DNA of 64,000 nucleotides from assembly GCA_028095005.1 (NCBI GenBank), contig CM051461.1:60741840-60805839 (forward strand), given 5' to 3'. The position numbers were made by a program, and so were the translations under genes. The stretch comes from Rhynchospora pubera. Lineage: Eukaryota; Streptophyta; Magnoliopsida; Poales; Cyperaceae. Below are positions 46,770 through 59,099 of this stretch, in pieces. The notes below the pieces were generated by a model, which saw only the letters and a program-made list of their open reading frames with translations, was not told where the DNA came from and searched no databases. Position 1 is the stretch's first letter. Every line of letters starts with the position of its first letter.

Positions 46770-47480
46770 TAGGGATGAAAACGGATCGGATACGAAGCGG
46801 ATGTTGGTCTTCACATATCCGCATCCGCATTTTTTTCCGAATACGAATACGAATACGAATGCATTCGGATACGAATACGATTCGGATATTAAACGGATAC
46901 GAATACGGTTCGGATATTATCGGATACGGAGTCGAATACGAATATATTTTGTCGGATACGGATTGCATTTTAATCTTTATTATTTATTTATAATAGTAGT
47001 TTCTATAAATATAATGATATTCAATATACTCATGTCTATGTTAGTATTTTGTCAATATAAAAAAATTAATTTCAGTATTGTTATCATTTATAATCATCTC
47101 AATTAATAGAAAGTAAAAATAATTTTATGTTACTAGTCCAAATAAAAATATTTATTATAAGAAAATTTATTTAATAAAAATTAAGTATTATCTAATTAAA
47201 AGTATTCTCTAATATAGAGAAGTAATTATATTATATTAATCATCTTATGACGTTAAAGATACGGATAAACGGATTAATATTTATCGGATACGGATAATAT
47301 CCATGTCGGATACGGATAAAGAGCGGATATTGGTCTTCCCATATCCGCATCCATATTTTTTTACGGATACGGATACGAATACGGATATGTTTGGATACGG
47401 ATACGGTTCGGATATTACGCGTATTTTTCGAATTCGGATACGGATCGGAGCGGATTTTATCCGCTCCGTTTTCATCCCTA
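46770..47480. mobile_element. Ac/Ds-like hAT element with subterminal GGATACG arrays
   Basis: 711 bp. Left TAGGGATGAAAACGG, right (reverse complement) TAGGGATGAAAACGG; the first 11 bases equal the Ac/Ds terminus known from maize. Perfect 8-bp TSD CTCGTATC at 46762-46769 and 47481-47488. The outer ~200 bp on each side consist of GGATACGAATACG-type repeats pointing inward from both ends, around an AT-rich centre (46990-47240). No transposase. Open frames at 46705-47106 and 47240-47545 are products of the repeats. Confidence 0.87.
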
Positions 47481-47691
47481 CTCGTATCCCACATCCGACG
47501 CGTATCAGATGCGAATTCGAGTGAGATACTCACCCCACGCTCCACGTGATGTATATGATTATTTTAATATATTTTGACAGAAGGATTCGGTCAAAATTTG
47601 TCAGAATATGGCTTGGATACGCTGGAATACAAACAAAATACGGATACGTTTTCAAATTTATCACCCTGCGATGACTATGGATTAGGTGAAT

Positions 47692-47823
47692 GGAATCGTA
47701 TCCTCTGCCAACTTTTAAAAGGTTGCCAAAGTGCCAATCTCTTTTCTCAACGGTTGGATTACGATCCAACGGCACGCACAGATGAAAGAAATAATATGTT
47801 GAATTTGATCCTACCCGACTACC
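47692..47823 (+). repeat. Stray MULE terminus abutting the left MULE end
   Basis: GGAATCGTATCCTCTGCCAAC, then ACGGTTGGATTACGATCCAA and GGCACGCACAGA, is very close to the right terminus at 57905-57993. It stops at 47823, where a second, slightly different terminus begins. Either an older copy or a duplicated end. Confidence 0.6.
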
Positions 47824-48529
47824 CAAGTACGTGGGAACTGTATCCTCTGCTCACCTTTAAAAGGTGAGCAAGGTGCCTACCTAGCCTCTGGACGGTTGGA
47901 TTAGATCCAACGACGCGCACAGAAAAAGGAAATAATACCATTCTCCGTTCCTGCTCAACTGCCCAAATTTATACCTTTCCTCTTAAAAAAAAAGTTAATA
48001 ATTCTCCACTCCTCTGAGTCGTCTCCTCCCTTGCTCACGGTCGTCTCATTTTTCTTAGCGGGTTCAAATTCGTTAGCGCTTCAAGCCATCGCAACTTTCA
48101 AAAAAGAGCTTATTGTCATCGTGGTGGAGAGATGAATATCATGGCCGTTTCCGTTTCTGTTGCGTCGTTTAAAATTTTCGACAAACTATCTTCTTTCAGA
48201 GGAGCCTAACGAATTATTTCAATGAAATTCCGACGATCTAGGCTGATGTGACTCACAAGTTTTGTTCAGTTAGACTCGTGGAGAATAGAGGAACACTATA
48301 GTATTCTTGATTTGTCTCGTTTCATTCTAGATTGATGGGAGCACCGAGTAACTGATATGGGAGAAAAGTGAGGCTGATACCGAGAGAACTTGAGGTGTGG
48401 AATGATACCATAATGGACTTTTTTGGTAGCAATGGGATGTGGAGAGGGTATGAAGAAGTTCAATTTAAAATGCATGTGTCTAATTTGGTGTATTTCAAAT
48501 AACATTACTTTTTATCATATGCCTTCAGC

Positions 48530-50323
48530 TGTTGGAATTGTGTTCTAAAAGTTATCTTATGGTGATTACTTTTATATGTTATATTTATGAATTGGATGTT
48601 ATTACATTTTGTTCCATGAGTTTATATTCGTATTTAGAAGTGTTCAAGAAGATGCTCTTGGTCTTGAACCGCAGAACTCTAAATAAAATGAATATATATC
48701 TCTAAAATGTTCAAAAGTCTTGGATATTAGCAGGAACACTAATATACCATACAAGACTGTCGTGTTGATTAAAAGTACGTTGTAGTTCTGTAAACGTTGA
48801 TAAAGGATTATCATTTAATAACATGAGTATATGAAAAGTTTCATATATTGAACAGACCTAATTGATAAAAATATTATATGGATTGTGTTTGTGTCATTAA
48901 TATTTTTATCGTGTCATTAATTCTAAGATTGATATGATATATTTTCACATAAGAAATATACAACGTGATTATTACTTAAAGCCATTTGAAGCTTGTGGTG
49001 ATAAAAGTAATAGTTCTTTGTATATAACTTATGTAGGAGGGAAATATATATGTCAATAGCTAATTGCCACTCATGAATTGAGGAATGATATTATAAAGGG
49101 CCCCTTGGTAAAGTAAGATTATAAATGGATCCAATATAACTGAAGTGCAGTTATAATTATATAATCATACTTATTGGAGACTAAGAAAAGATTATAATAC
49201 GAAGATGACACAGTCCTACTTTGTATAATAATCATAATATCATATGGCAAGGAATAGACACAAGTAATGTTAATAACATTACTAGAAGGATCGTGTTTCG
49301 TAAAAGGATTTGCTAAACATCTATATTATTTGGGTAGCTGTAATGTATGCTAGAGTACCGCTTACAGTTTATAGAATAAAATATTTTATTCCATTGCCAA
49401 CATAATATGGATCCTCAATATAGGTCACACCAACTGAATGGGAAACAAGAAATATATTTTCTATGTACAGGGTTTCATGTTGTATGAAACAAAGTATACA
49501 AACAGAAAATTATATCACATGACGTGATTAACTAGCAAGGAATAAATTTATTTATATGTGAATATTATGAGTATAATATGTGTTTCACATACTATAATAA
49601 TATATGAATATTATTATAAAGTGCATAAATTTATTTAAAGCCCAAGCCCAATTATTTAACAAATGAAGAGAGAAAGAAGGCTTTAAATTCGGGTCAGAGT
49701 TTGAGCCAACTTTAAACTGACAATTAGTATAGCAAATGATAACCAAATTGGACAAATGATATATGAAAATTATAGCTCTGGAAGTGTAGAATCTAATGGT
49801 TTAAATTTCATGTCGTTTGGAGTTTCCTACAGAGAGTTATCATTGTTTTAGTGCTGCAACGTCAGAAATTAAAGTGTTGTTTTAATTTCTGATTAGTGGT
49901 TTTAAATGCTATACGAATTTGAAAGGTTTATTATGATGTTTTAAAGGTAAAACAGATCAGAAATTGAGAACACAAGTAAGTCTTCATGTGTTGAAGCTTT
50001 GGCTTTCTCATCCTCTAAATATTTGTTAAAATATTCTATCGATTAAGCAATCGATCAAGACACAGGTGGTGGAGCTAGGTGTTGACGGGGAGTTCGCTAG
50101 CACGGATTCAACTGTCATTCTTGTTTCAGATTCAAGGTGAACCGAAGAGGAATAAAGCTTCGTTAAAGACCATAGGTATGGCTCAACAATCCTTCTTATA
50201 GGAATATATGTGATTGTGATGCAAATATAATATAGGAGAGTTAGCGATAATAAGAACGATCTTAGATGTTATCGGTTAATAAAAAATTTTAAAATTACCC
50301 GACTCACATCATGAAATCCTTCA
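48530..50323. mobile_element. Solo LTR (1.8 kb) inside the left MULE arm
   Basis: TGTTGGAATTGTGTTC ... GAAATCCTTCA, with TG...CA ends and perfect 5-bp TSD TCAGC (48525-48529 and 50324-50328). The right MULE arm has the uninterrupted sequence (TTTCAGCTACTATATTTCC on its minus strand), which acts as the empty site. No coding sequence. Confidence 0.82.
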
Positions 50324-50399
50324 TCAGCAGCTATATTTCCTTTTTCAAATCCATTTCTCCTCAATGCCGCTCAATTATAAGAGCACTACAATTTTAGTT

Positions 50400-51760
50400 C
50401 ATATCTCATTTCTTGAGCTGAGTTATTATAATTTCATTGCTTGTACCAGTGTGGACAACTTGAGCTGAGTTAAACTAGCACTGGAGTAAAATGAACTAGC
50501 TTGTATGTTTATAAGCACAAAATAGTGGTACCAGCTTGTATGTTTAAAACTTAAAATTATTAAAATAAAAAGGATTATGTTACAGTATCATACAATAGGA
50601 AATACACGGTATTTAGAACTGATTCAGAAATTCAACTTAATTTAATTGACACTCACTTATATTTATCGAGGCAAAAGTAAGAACTACACACCAAACGATT
50701 TTTCTTGAACAAGCTGGCCTTTTATGTTGAAACTGAAGGAACTGGCTATTGTTTTTTTTTTCTTTTTTTGTAATAAGAACAAAAAAATGGAGAAAACCAG
50801 AAATTATATAAAACTCCTTAGATACTAAACATCAGTATAAAGAAGATAGCCTTCACAAATTTGAAACTTATACAAGGAGCATATACTAAATCATAAGATA
50901 GATTATACATATCCTCATCAGAAAAAAAAACAAGGCTGACTTACTGCATTTACAAAACTTGTCTTACTGCTGACTTACTGGCTGCATATAATAAACTCAA
51001 TGGCTTACTGCCTGTTTACAAAAAGCATTTGAGTTACTTAATAAACTCAATGGCTGCATTTTGCGATAGAGATTTTGAGGGGTAATTTCGGTACCAGAAC
51101 ATAAATTTCGTGCAAATAAACCCATAAAAAAAGTAAATTGCTAATAGTTTCATTACTTTAATTGTTTCATTACAAAATGGTGCCAAATACTTGCAACTAA
51201 ACTTCCAACTATTTCTTTCATTTACAAAATGATGCCAAATACTTCTATCTATACTTCCAACTATTTCTTTCATTTACAAAATGTTCACAAAATAAAATAA
51301 TTCATCTTAAAGTTGTCTAGTTTTGAGAAATATGTAGATGGCTGCAAAAAAAAAAAGTTCCTCATAAGTATGAAACTTAATATAATTCCAAATTTTAATA
51401 TATAAAAAAAAGAAACAAATGAAGGGGCTTACTATATGTCTTCAAGGTTTCCAGAACACCCTGTATTCATTTCCGGCATATCTTGTGACAAATTAGTAGT
51501 ACCAGGTCTATAATTAAATCATAAAAATTGATGAGAAAATAATCATAAATCTGCATCTGAATCAGAAGAGACTAAAAACAAGAAAGCAACTGAATTGAGA
51601 GGTTTATCAAACACAACAGTTATCAAAGATGAATTATGTTTCTGGAAGCTCACTTGTCAAATGCTATTTAATCTCAAATACCATGCATTGTGTTTTACAA
51701 ATGCTATTTAATCTCAAATACCATATAAATTATTGTTCAAATAATTTACCTTATCAAAGG
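50400..51760. other. MULE interior, non-coding, with tandem duplications
   Basis: AT-rich. TTACAAAATG-TGCCAAATACTT ... CTTCCAACTATTTCTTTCA is a 62-bp unit repeated at about 51170 and 51230. CAAATGCTATTTAATCTCAA is repeated at 51657 and 51701. No gene was recognised. Confidence 0.5.
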
Positions 51761-51920
51761 TTGGCTACTTGTGATACATCGTCCATTGCCCTTCTTTCTT
51801 CTTGACAAGTTCTCATTCCAAACTTTTTTCATTTTTAACGATTGTCACCATCTTTCTTCTTTAGGCGGAGTGAATTTTCGAGTTGCCTATTCTCTTTGTC
51901 TTCACCGCCACCATTGGTTC

Positions 51921-54485
51921 TCAGGAGGGGATTTCATATATCTCTTTCACTTTCTCTTGAATGGAACGCAATAATTTGATCACAAATTGGCTTTGACCTT
52001 CATCATGACAAACCATATCAAATGTTGATGCTATTTCACGTGTTATTTGTGCATGCCGATTTCTAGCATCCAACATAGCATCCTCAATGACCACTCTTCC
52101 TTCTCTATCCACAACGGATTCATCTTTTGCATCTTGTGTCTAACATTTAAGGATGTATCTTGGTGGTATAATCTTAATGTCTTCTCTGTCCAACACCTTT
52201 AGTGCATGACAACACAAAATTTCCACTCTTTCAAACTTCTTACAAGAACATGCAATGCTTTGGTCATTCGGATTCTTTACTACTAATGTTACACATACCA
52301 ACCAAGAATGTATTGCCATCGATGGCTTCTATGTAGGTCGAACCGGATAACTCATACTCCCTTTGAAATAACTCAAATATTTTGGGTGTAGGTCGAACCG
52401 GATAACTCATACAACCATATATGAACTTAATCCATCTCAAGTCCTCATCCTCTAACTTTGCAACAAGTTCTTCAATGGCTCTCTCAAAATCATCTTCATA
52501 GTTGAACATACATTTAGAGAACTCTCCACTAATGTCAACCCCCCTTTTTTTTAAGGCCATAAATCTTTTTTGACAATTTTGATATATATGCCACACACAT
52601 AACCCATGCTTTGTATCCGACATTACTTGCTCTAAAGCATTCCCTATTGCTATCTCTTGATCTGTAAATATAGTTATAGGTCTTTTGCCACCATGTGCTT
52701 CTAGAAATTTTGTGAACACCCATTCAAAAGAATTGGTATTTTGGTCACACATGAGAGCCGCATCAAAAATCACAATCTCTCTAAAGCGATTAAAGCCAAC
52801 AAATGTGCCAAAGCCCCATTTTTCCTTATTGGTTCCAAAAATAGTATCAAAGATAACTACATCACCAAATCGGGCATAAGCCGAAATCATTTTACCATCC
52901 ATCCAAAGAATATTGGCAATCTCTTGATCTTCGGTGATATCCTCAAAATGTTGAAAAAAATGATTCTCTGATGCCCGCTTTGTAAAATACTTTGTTATAG
53001 CAACAGCTGCCCTATATTGCATTGCTTCCCTTCGCTTGTCCCTTAAGCAATTATTAAGGTCATCAATGGTGTAACCAATGCTTCTAACTCCACCCGTTTG
53101 TCTACTTAGTAACTCATGTGTTTCTCTTGGCCGGATTCCCGAACTATCAGCTAGGAGAATGTCAATGCGGGCTATTTCAGAGACTTCACGTTGGCTAGGT
53201 ATTAGATGACAAGCTTCGGGTTTTTGGAGAGGGTGGTTGTGATTGGTTTCATAACTAACAATTTTGTATTTTTTTTACAATCTCTATATAATTTAAACCT
53301 AAAAAAAACTTGGCAATTTGTTCGGGTCTCAGCTCTAGGGATCTTTGTTAAATTGATCTCGCTTATCCTTTTCCCTTAGGCCTTCAGATTGGCACACATA
53401 TTTGTATGAAGTGTATACTTGATCTTTTTTCTTTTTTCCAGCATATTTTCTAACTCCAAAACTAACACTTCCACCATAATTTCTCCAATACAACCATGCT
53501 TCATCTAGAGTTGTAAATTCCATACCCAAATGAGGTGCCAACCAAACTCCGCTGGACTCCATATCCTACATAAACACAAAATTTTTTTAGAACAAAAAAA
53601 AAAATCATTCACATCAAACTCATCTAAATTATATAAGTGCAGCATAATTCTCTATTGTTAATTTGTTATGTAAAGCAACTTGTAAGTAGGTGCACAGTAC
53701 ATACTGAAACAATGGGTACTTTTGGCAAATAATGTTTTACGCACTTTGAGTGATTCTGAACCTTGGCAAATAATGTCTTACTCTTGGCAACTTGGAACCA
53801 GTCATGTGGTACTGAACCTTTAGTGATTCTACTACAAGTTTCTAATTTATTCTTTTAAATACAATTCTTTTAAATAAAATTGATCTTGAATATGGACAAA
53901 TATTTTTCATTAGTAAATTATGGAAATGTACAAGTATATATCTTAGTCAACCACACTCAGATGCATAAAATCTAGACCTATTCTTAACTAATGTATCTCT
54001 GACACAATGAATTAGGTCTGATGAGGCACCTACCTACTGAGCACATCATAATTTCCTAAATTGCTTTTATTTTATATACTGATACTTCAAAATGGGTTCA
54101 ACTAATTATTGATTTTGGTTGGTCTCCTTCAAATTGCACATCCTTGTTGTATATACAATACAAACTGAATTTCTAGCATCAGTGTCCTTGTTAATTTCGA
54201 AAAAAAGAACAGTAACTCAGTGAGGACACTTGTTAACCTTCATTAAAATAATAATAAAATATCTTTTATCCTTCCAATTACCAAAAATTTAACAATTATG
54301 CCTACTTTTTCTATTTGCAAACCCTTGATAACATGAAAATGTTAATAGTTCCTGTAACATACTTGCATAGGAGGCAAATTGAGACTTGCAAGATCTGCTC
54401 GTGGAGGAGATGACGAAGGACCATGTGGCGGAGGAGATGACGAAGGACATTGTGGCGGAGGCTGATCATCACTCTGAAGAAGCAT
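51921..54485 (-). pseudogene. FAR1/FRS-type MULE transposase, frameshifted
   Basis: Minus strand. Exon 1 (54485-54363) starts MLLQSDDQPPPQ and ends LNLPPMQ at a GTATGT donor. Exon 2 starts at 53565 and encodes the FAR1 zinc-finger opening (MEFTTLDEAWLYWRNYGGSV; SYKYVCQSEG). A stop at 53335 and two frame changes interrupt RAETRTNCQVFFRFKL and NHNHPLQKPEACHL. From about 53260 to 52264 a long frame gives the MULE core: VVIFDTIFGTNK (first Asp), ITIFTDQEIAIGNA (second Asp), GLCVWHIYQNCQKRF (C-x2-H). After another shift comes a SWIM finger (CSCKKFERVEILCCHAL), then TAG where Trp is expected, then EDAMLDARNRHAQ to the stop at 51921. A segment after FIYG seems deleted. Related to domesticated FAR1/FHY3 factors, but its position between MULE termini and its decay argue for a transposase relic. 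Confidence 0.8.
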
Positions 54486-54604
54486 AGATTTCACCGAAAT
54501 TTTGGTGGGAATTTGAGTGAAAAGGTAAAGGACGGAAATCGACAAAATGGCTCCGATGTGAGAGAGGAGTGTTAAGAGGGAAAAGGGCAGTCGGGTAGGG
54601 ATAA

Positions 54605-54690
54605 AAAGTGATATTATTTTCTTTTTTTCTGTGCGCACCGTTGGATCTAATCCAACCGTCCAGAGACTATGTAGGCGACACTCTCTGCTG
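54605..54690 (-). repeat. Internal MULE terminus-like sequence
   Basis: The minus strand reads GCCTACATAGTCTCTGGACG, then GTTGGATTAGATCCAACGG and GCGCACAGAAA, matching 47868-47935 more closely than the right arm does. It lies about 120 bp upstream of the transposase start. It could be the true 5' terminus of the transposase-bearing element, with 47833 as its other end. Confidence 0.55.
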
Positions 54691-55049
54691 TACCATCCAG
54701 CCAAGGTAATTTTTTTTAATATTTAAAAATTTTAAAATTCAAATATTAAATCTAAACCGTTAATATTGTTCAATTTTACGGGCGATGCATTTTTATATAA
54801 GTTTTATAAAATTTGGAGTCGATTTGATAGTTGATTAAATGACCAAACTATGAACGTATTAGAATTAATCAGTGATAGTTAACCATATTCGTTCATTTGT
54901 TGATCATTTGATCTAGTATCAAATTAACTTCAAATTTAATAAAACTTATATGAAAATGCATGGTCTGTAAAATTGAACAAGATCAACGTTTTATATTTAA
55001 CATTTGACTTTCGAAATTTTAAAAATAAAACCTTGGTTGGACGGTACAG
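54688..55049. mobile_element. MITE related to 33513-33945
   Basis: Ends CTGTACCATCCAGCCAAGG and (reverse complement) CTGTACCGTCCAACCAAGG. The interior shares TTAAATCTAAACCGTTAA, ATGAACGTATTAGAA and AACAAGATCAACG with the Mutator-type MITE in the orphan exon. No clear target duplication. Confidence 0.55.
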
Positions 55050-55059
55050 TCCAGGCCTT

Positions 55060-57240
55060 GGCTGTAGAGGATGTGAATCCAGCAGAGGATACGGTTCCAA
55101 GTTGGTGTTTCCTCTTAAAAAAGATTACTTTATAATTCTCCGCTCGTCTCCTCTCTTCAAATCACTGCCTCCTCCCTCTCCTCTAGACACAAGTTGCGAC
55201 CCTCTCGATCGACCTTCACTTAACCGTTACATCTCTCCCCTCCTTCCTTTCTAATGCGAAAACCCTAGTTTTGTCGGAAGTTGAAATCAATGGTGATGGG
55301 TAATTTTTCCCCTTTCTTTCCTTCTATCATGTTTAATTTGTGCTTGATTGTTCAATTTCGTTGCCAATTTCATCTTACAAACCACTGTTGCAAACACTTG
55401 ACTGGGTCTGGCATAACGCTGGAACTCAGTGATTTCATTTTCGTAAATTTTTTTCTATTTCACTGCCAAAGTGCCAATTTCGCCACTCTTCAATCGCATA
55501 TACTCGCATACACACAGTGATTGCAAATCTTTTCTTCTACTCGTAAACCCTAGAATTGATCTTTGTGTCATCGCCCTCCATTTCAGGTCAGGTCACTCTT
55601 CTTTTTTTTTAGAAAATGATTGACAATTGCTGTCAATACCAGGAAAAAACAGAAAAGAGAAAGAAAAAACTGCATCTACCAAAACTCAGTAGCAAAAAAT
55701 AGAAGAACTCCATTCAACAGCTGCAATCAGTGGAGATGGTAAAAGAGCTAGCAGTGTTTAGAAAATAGTGTGTGCTGCATCAGCAACCAGTGGAGTAAAG
55801 CATCAGTATTCCTTTCTTCGCTCCGGAAGACACGGTTGCTCTCTCTAACCAAAGGGCCCAAAGAACAGTAATTAAGATTGTAGCTCTGGCACCGGAAGAA
55901 TTGATCGAGGAGGCTTGTAATGCTTCCATCAAGTAGGTTTTGATATCCAAGAAACCAGTACGGGTATTTCTGAAAAAAAAAAGAAACCAGTACTGATATT
56001 GGCAGAAAATTGACATTTAACTTTGTGCCAAGCTCAAAGTAGCTAATGGAATTCTCGTGGAGCGACTCACTCCATAGAGACAATGAAGAATGAAGAAGCA
56101 ATTGGAAGAAATGAATAGTCAATTGAAGGAAAACGATGATGGCAAATGGTGTTATGATTAAATTGCTTGTTTTTATCATTGTACTTTTGATTTTTTTTTT
56201 AAATCTTAAAATAAAGAAGCCATGTAATGATAATTATTGTATTGTACAAATTAAGTTGTGTACCAGGGAGTGTATTAAGTATGTGTATGCAATCTTGTAT
56301 GATCTGCAAGTTTTGTATTGTGTAAATAGGCATGTGTTTCTTACTCAGACATTGATACCAGCTAAGCATGTGTACTTAATTAGTCCCTTTCAATATGCAA
56401 GGTGCATCTACTTAATTTTTTGTCAGGTTATTTTAAAAGGTCTTGATCTGAATATCCTTTCCCTTTTGAATCTATTTTGACTTAATGTGAACTTCTCTTC
56501 CTTCTCTGAAATTGTTTTGATATAATTTGAACGCTTGTATTAGTCAAAAGAATAGATTTGTGGTTTGTTGCAACCTCATGGTTAATTATGCAAAAGATAT
56601 CTCTTTGTAAATAATCCCTGGCATCTCCTTTATTGAATTATTTTGAATTGAGTAGGTTACTAAAATCAGATTACAGGAAACAACAGGATCCATTATGTGG
56701 ATAAGATAAAGTTATTCCTCCTAACAATGAATGGTTGAATGCAAATTGTGAAATTGTATTTAATAGAGATAAAAAAAAGAAAAGATAAACAAACGAAAGA
56801 TTTGTTTGCAAAAGTTATGATTAAGCTGTTAGAACCTGTTAGATATGAGAGTAATTTTGCGTTCGAGCTTCACATGAATTGCCTGGACCATCACTGAAAT
56901 TTGATGCATATGATTAAGTGGCGTTGAACTTGATATAAGTACTGAGAGCATGAATGTTGGTTGTTGCATACAAGTAATTAAATTTATGTTAATCTAAGCT
57001 CAAGGAATGAGATATGAACTACACGTACGTATTCATTTAACTAAAAATGAACATTCAAAGTCAGCCTCTGACGGTTGGTGGATGGGTGTATAGTTGTGGC
57101 CAAGAGTGTTTAAGTTTATTTGCTAAGAATAAAATATATAATGAATGAGTAATAATATGCTTTGTCTCATTATGGCTTAAAGCCTTCAATATCTGAACAG
57201 CAGTGTAACAGTACATAGCATGTGAATGCGCCTACCATTG
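55060..57240. other. MULE-derived and unassigned DNA
   Basis: At 55079-55185 a terminus-like GCAGAGGATACGGTTCC and TTTCCTCTTAAAAAAGATTA ... CTCCGCTCGTCTCCTC repeat the inner part of the left MULE arm (near 47975-48030). The rest is AT-rich with small open frames that have no recognisable motifs. Confidence 0.45.
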
Positions 57241-58444
57241 GAATCACTCTTAATTCAGTGGCATTAAGGAGAAATGGATTTGAAATAGGAAATATAGTAG
57301 CTGAAAGCATATGATAAAAAGCAATGTTATTTGAATAACAGTTGGTTCCACTGCAAAACCAGTACCAAGCCCACGTCATGGTTCCACCACATAACAGTTG
57401 AAATTCTTCATACCCTCTCCCCATCCCATTGGTACCAAACAAGTCTATTCTGGTATCATTCTACACCTCAAGTTCCCTCGGTACCAGCCTCACTTTTCTC
57501 CCATACCAGTCACTCGGTGCTCCCATCAATCTAGAGTGGCGCGTGACAAATCAAGCATATCATAGTGTTCCTCTATTCTCCATGAGTCTAACTAATCAAA
57601 ACTTGTGTGAGTCACATCAGCCAAGATCGTCGGAATTTCACCGAAATAATTTGTCAGGCCCCTCTGAAAGAATATGATTTTGTCGACAATTTAAAAGAAC
57701 GCAACAGAAATGGAAACGGCCATGATATTCCTCTCTCCGCCACGATGACAATAAGCTTTTTCTTGAGAGTTGCGATAGCCTGAAGCGTTAACGGGTTTGA
57801 ACCCGCTAAGGAAAATGAGACTCGTCTCCTTCAAGCGTGAGCCTGAGCGTGGGAGGAGAAAGAAACGCGAATTTGGGCAGTTGGGCAGGATGGATTTCAG
57901 CACATTATCTCTTTCTTCTGTGCGTGCCGTTGGATCGTAATCCAACCGTATAGAAAAGAAGTTGGCAAAAGGTTGGCAGAGAATACGATTCCCAGGTGGT
58001 CTAGAATTCGGAGAGCACGTGGCGGGGCCTGGCGCTATATAATCTAGGTGGTCTATAATTTGCACGCGACAACTCAGTATTTATTTTTTTTTTTTTTGAA
58101 AATGGCTGCAGTAGTATGTGCTATTGCCTATTGACAAAGAACAAAAGTCAAAGGTTAAAGCACCTTTTTTTTTTATTCTCTCCTCTCCTGTCTACCTTTC
58201 TATCCCGTGTAATTTTATTTTTACTTCCAAACTTTGTATCTGTCACTGGTACAGTGGTATTATATTTGAAATGTAGTTTTAACATGTTTTGTTGTAGTTG
58301 TTTTAAGTTTAACACATGAACTTGGTACAATAACAAATGCCCAAATAGATTTTCTGAAAGCTCATAATATGATTTTGACGTGGTGTTCATTTGCACCTCG
58401 ATATATATTATATACAATCAGAAAAAAAACAAATCTTTTGATAT

Positions 58445-58565
58445 ATAATATGATTTTTATTATTATTTATACATATTGTCGTATCCGTATTTTTTAAAAA
58501 ATACCGCATCTCCGCACCCGCTTCATGTCGGATACGACACCCGCACCTGCACCCGTGCAACATAT
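58445..58565. repeat. Dispersed repeat shared with 16380-16485
   Basis: CCGCATCTCCGCACCCGC and TCGGATACGACACCCGCACC, then GTGCAACA. Second copy in the window of an unidentified family. Confidence 0.5.
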
Positions 58566-58649
58566 CAATCTTCCAATATAAAATTTAGACACGACCTTGA
58601 TAACCTTGATCTTTTTTTAAAAAAAAATTTTGGTTACTTTTGATTTCCA

Positions 58650-59080
58650 ATGGGAAGGGAGAAGTTATCTTATCTTGCTTAAGAACTTGCATGTATGTGA
58701 TATTATTGCCCAGTAATTGATGTTTCATCGAAATAATTATGTAATGAACTATTTACATAGTCATTTAACGTTGTTTATCTAGTTCTATCTAGTATGCAAT
58801 TGTACATTAATATTATAGTTACGTATGCAAGTGTACATCGCTAATATCGAGTTACAACGTTGTGATGGGACTAACTTTATAGTTTACACAGCATAATTGA
58901 TACAAGAAGCATTAATTGTCCCTTTTTCGATAATGGATACAGAAAGCATTGTCACGGACAGAAAATTAAGAAAAAAATATAAGTTACGTTCAGTGCTTTT
59001 GGCATAATTACTGTCAATTAAGAACTAGAGAAGAAAGAGATTTCTTGTAAGAATGGTATAGCAGTATAACTAATTTTTTG
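58650..59080. repeat. Diverged duplicate of the peroxidase 3' flank
   Basis: TAATTGATGTTT--GAAATAAT, AACGTTGTTTAT, AGTTCTATCTA, ATAATGGATACAGAAAGC, ATTGTCA and TA-ACTGTCAAT occur in the same order as at 43520-43610 and 44080-44210. No peroxidase exon precedes it. The F-box fragment at 43727-44068 is absent from this copy. Confidence 0.55.
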
Positions 59081-59099
59081 CTTAGTACATTGAAAAAAG

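Larger units (their letters stand above)
47833..57993 (-). mobile_element. Decayed long-TIR MULE of about 10 kb containing a FAR1-like transposase
   Basis: The left arm 47833-48529 continues at 50329-50380 after a nested solo LTR. It is an inverted, diverged copy of the right arm 57993-57245. Both start GGGAA--GTAT-CTCTGC and share ACGGTTGGATTA-GATCCAAC, CTTAGCGGGTTCAAA, GCTTATTGTCATCGTGG, CACCGAGT-ACTG-TATGGG and AAATCCATTTCTCCT in the same order, about 750 bp each. A MULE/FAR1-type transposase relic lies between them. The nine flanking bases do not match (CAAGTACGT and AGGTGGTCT), so single-element status is inference. Related internal termini at 54605-54690 and 55079 mean fragments of other copies may be included. 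Confidence 0.55.

Noticed and set aside
46705..47545. Several open frames of 64-115 codons with RIRIRIR or GYEYGSD repeats
   Set aside because: Products of the GGATACGAATACG arrays of the Ds-like element, readable in all frames.
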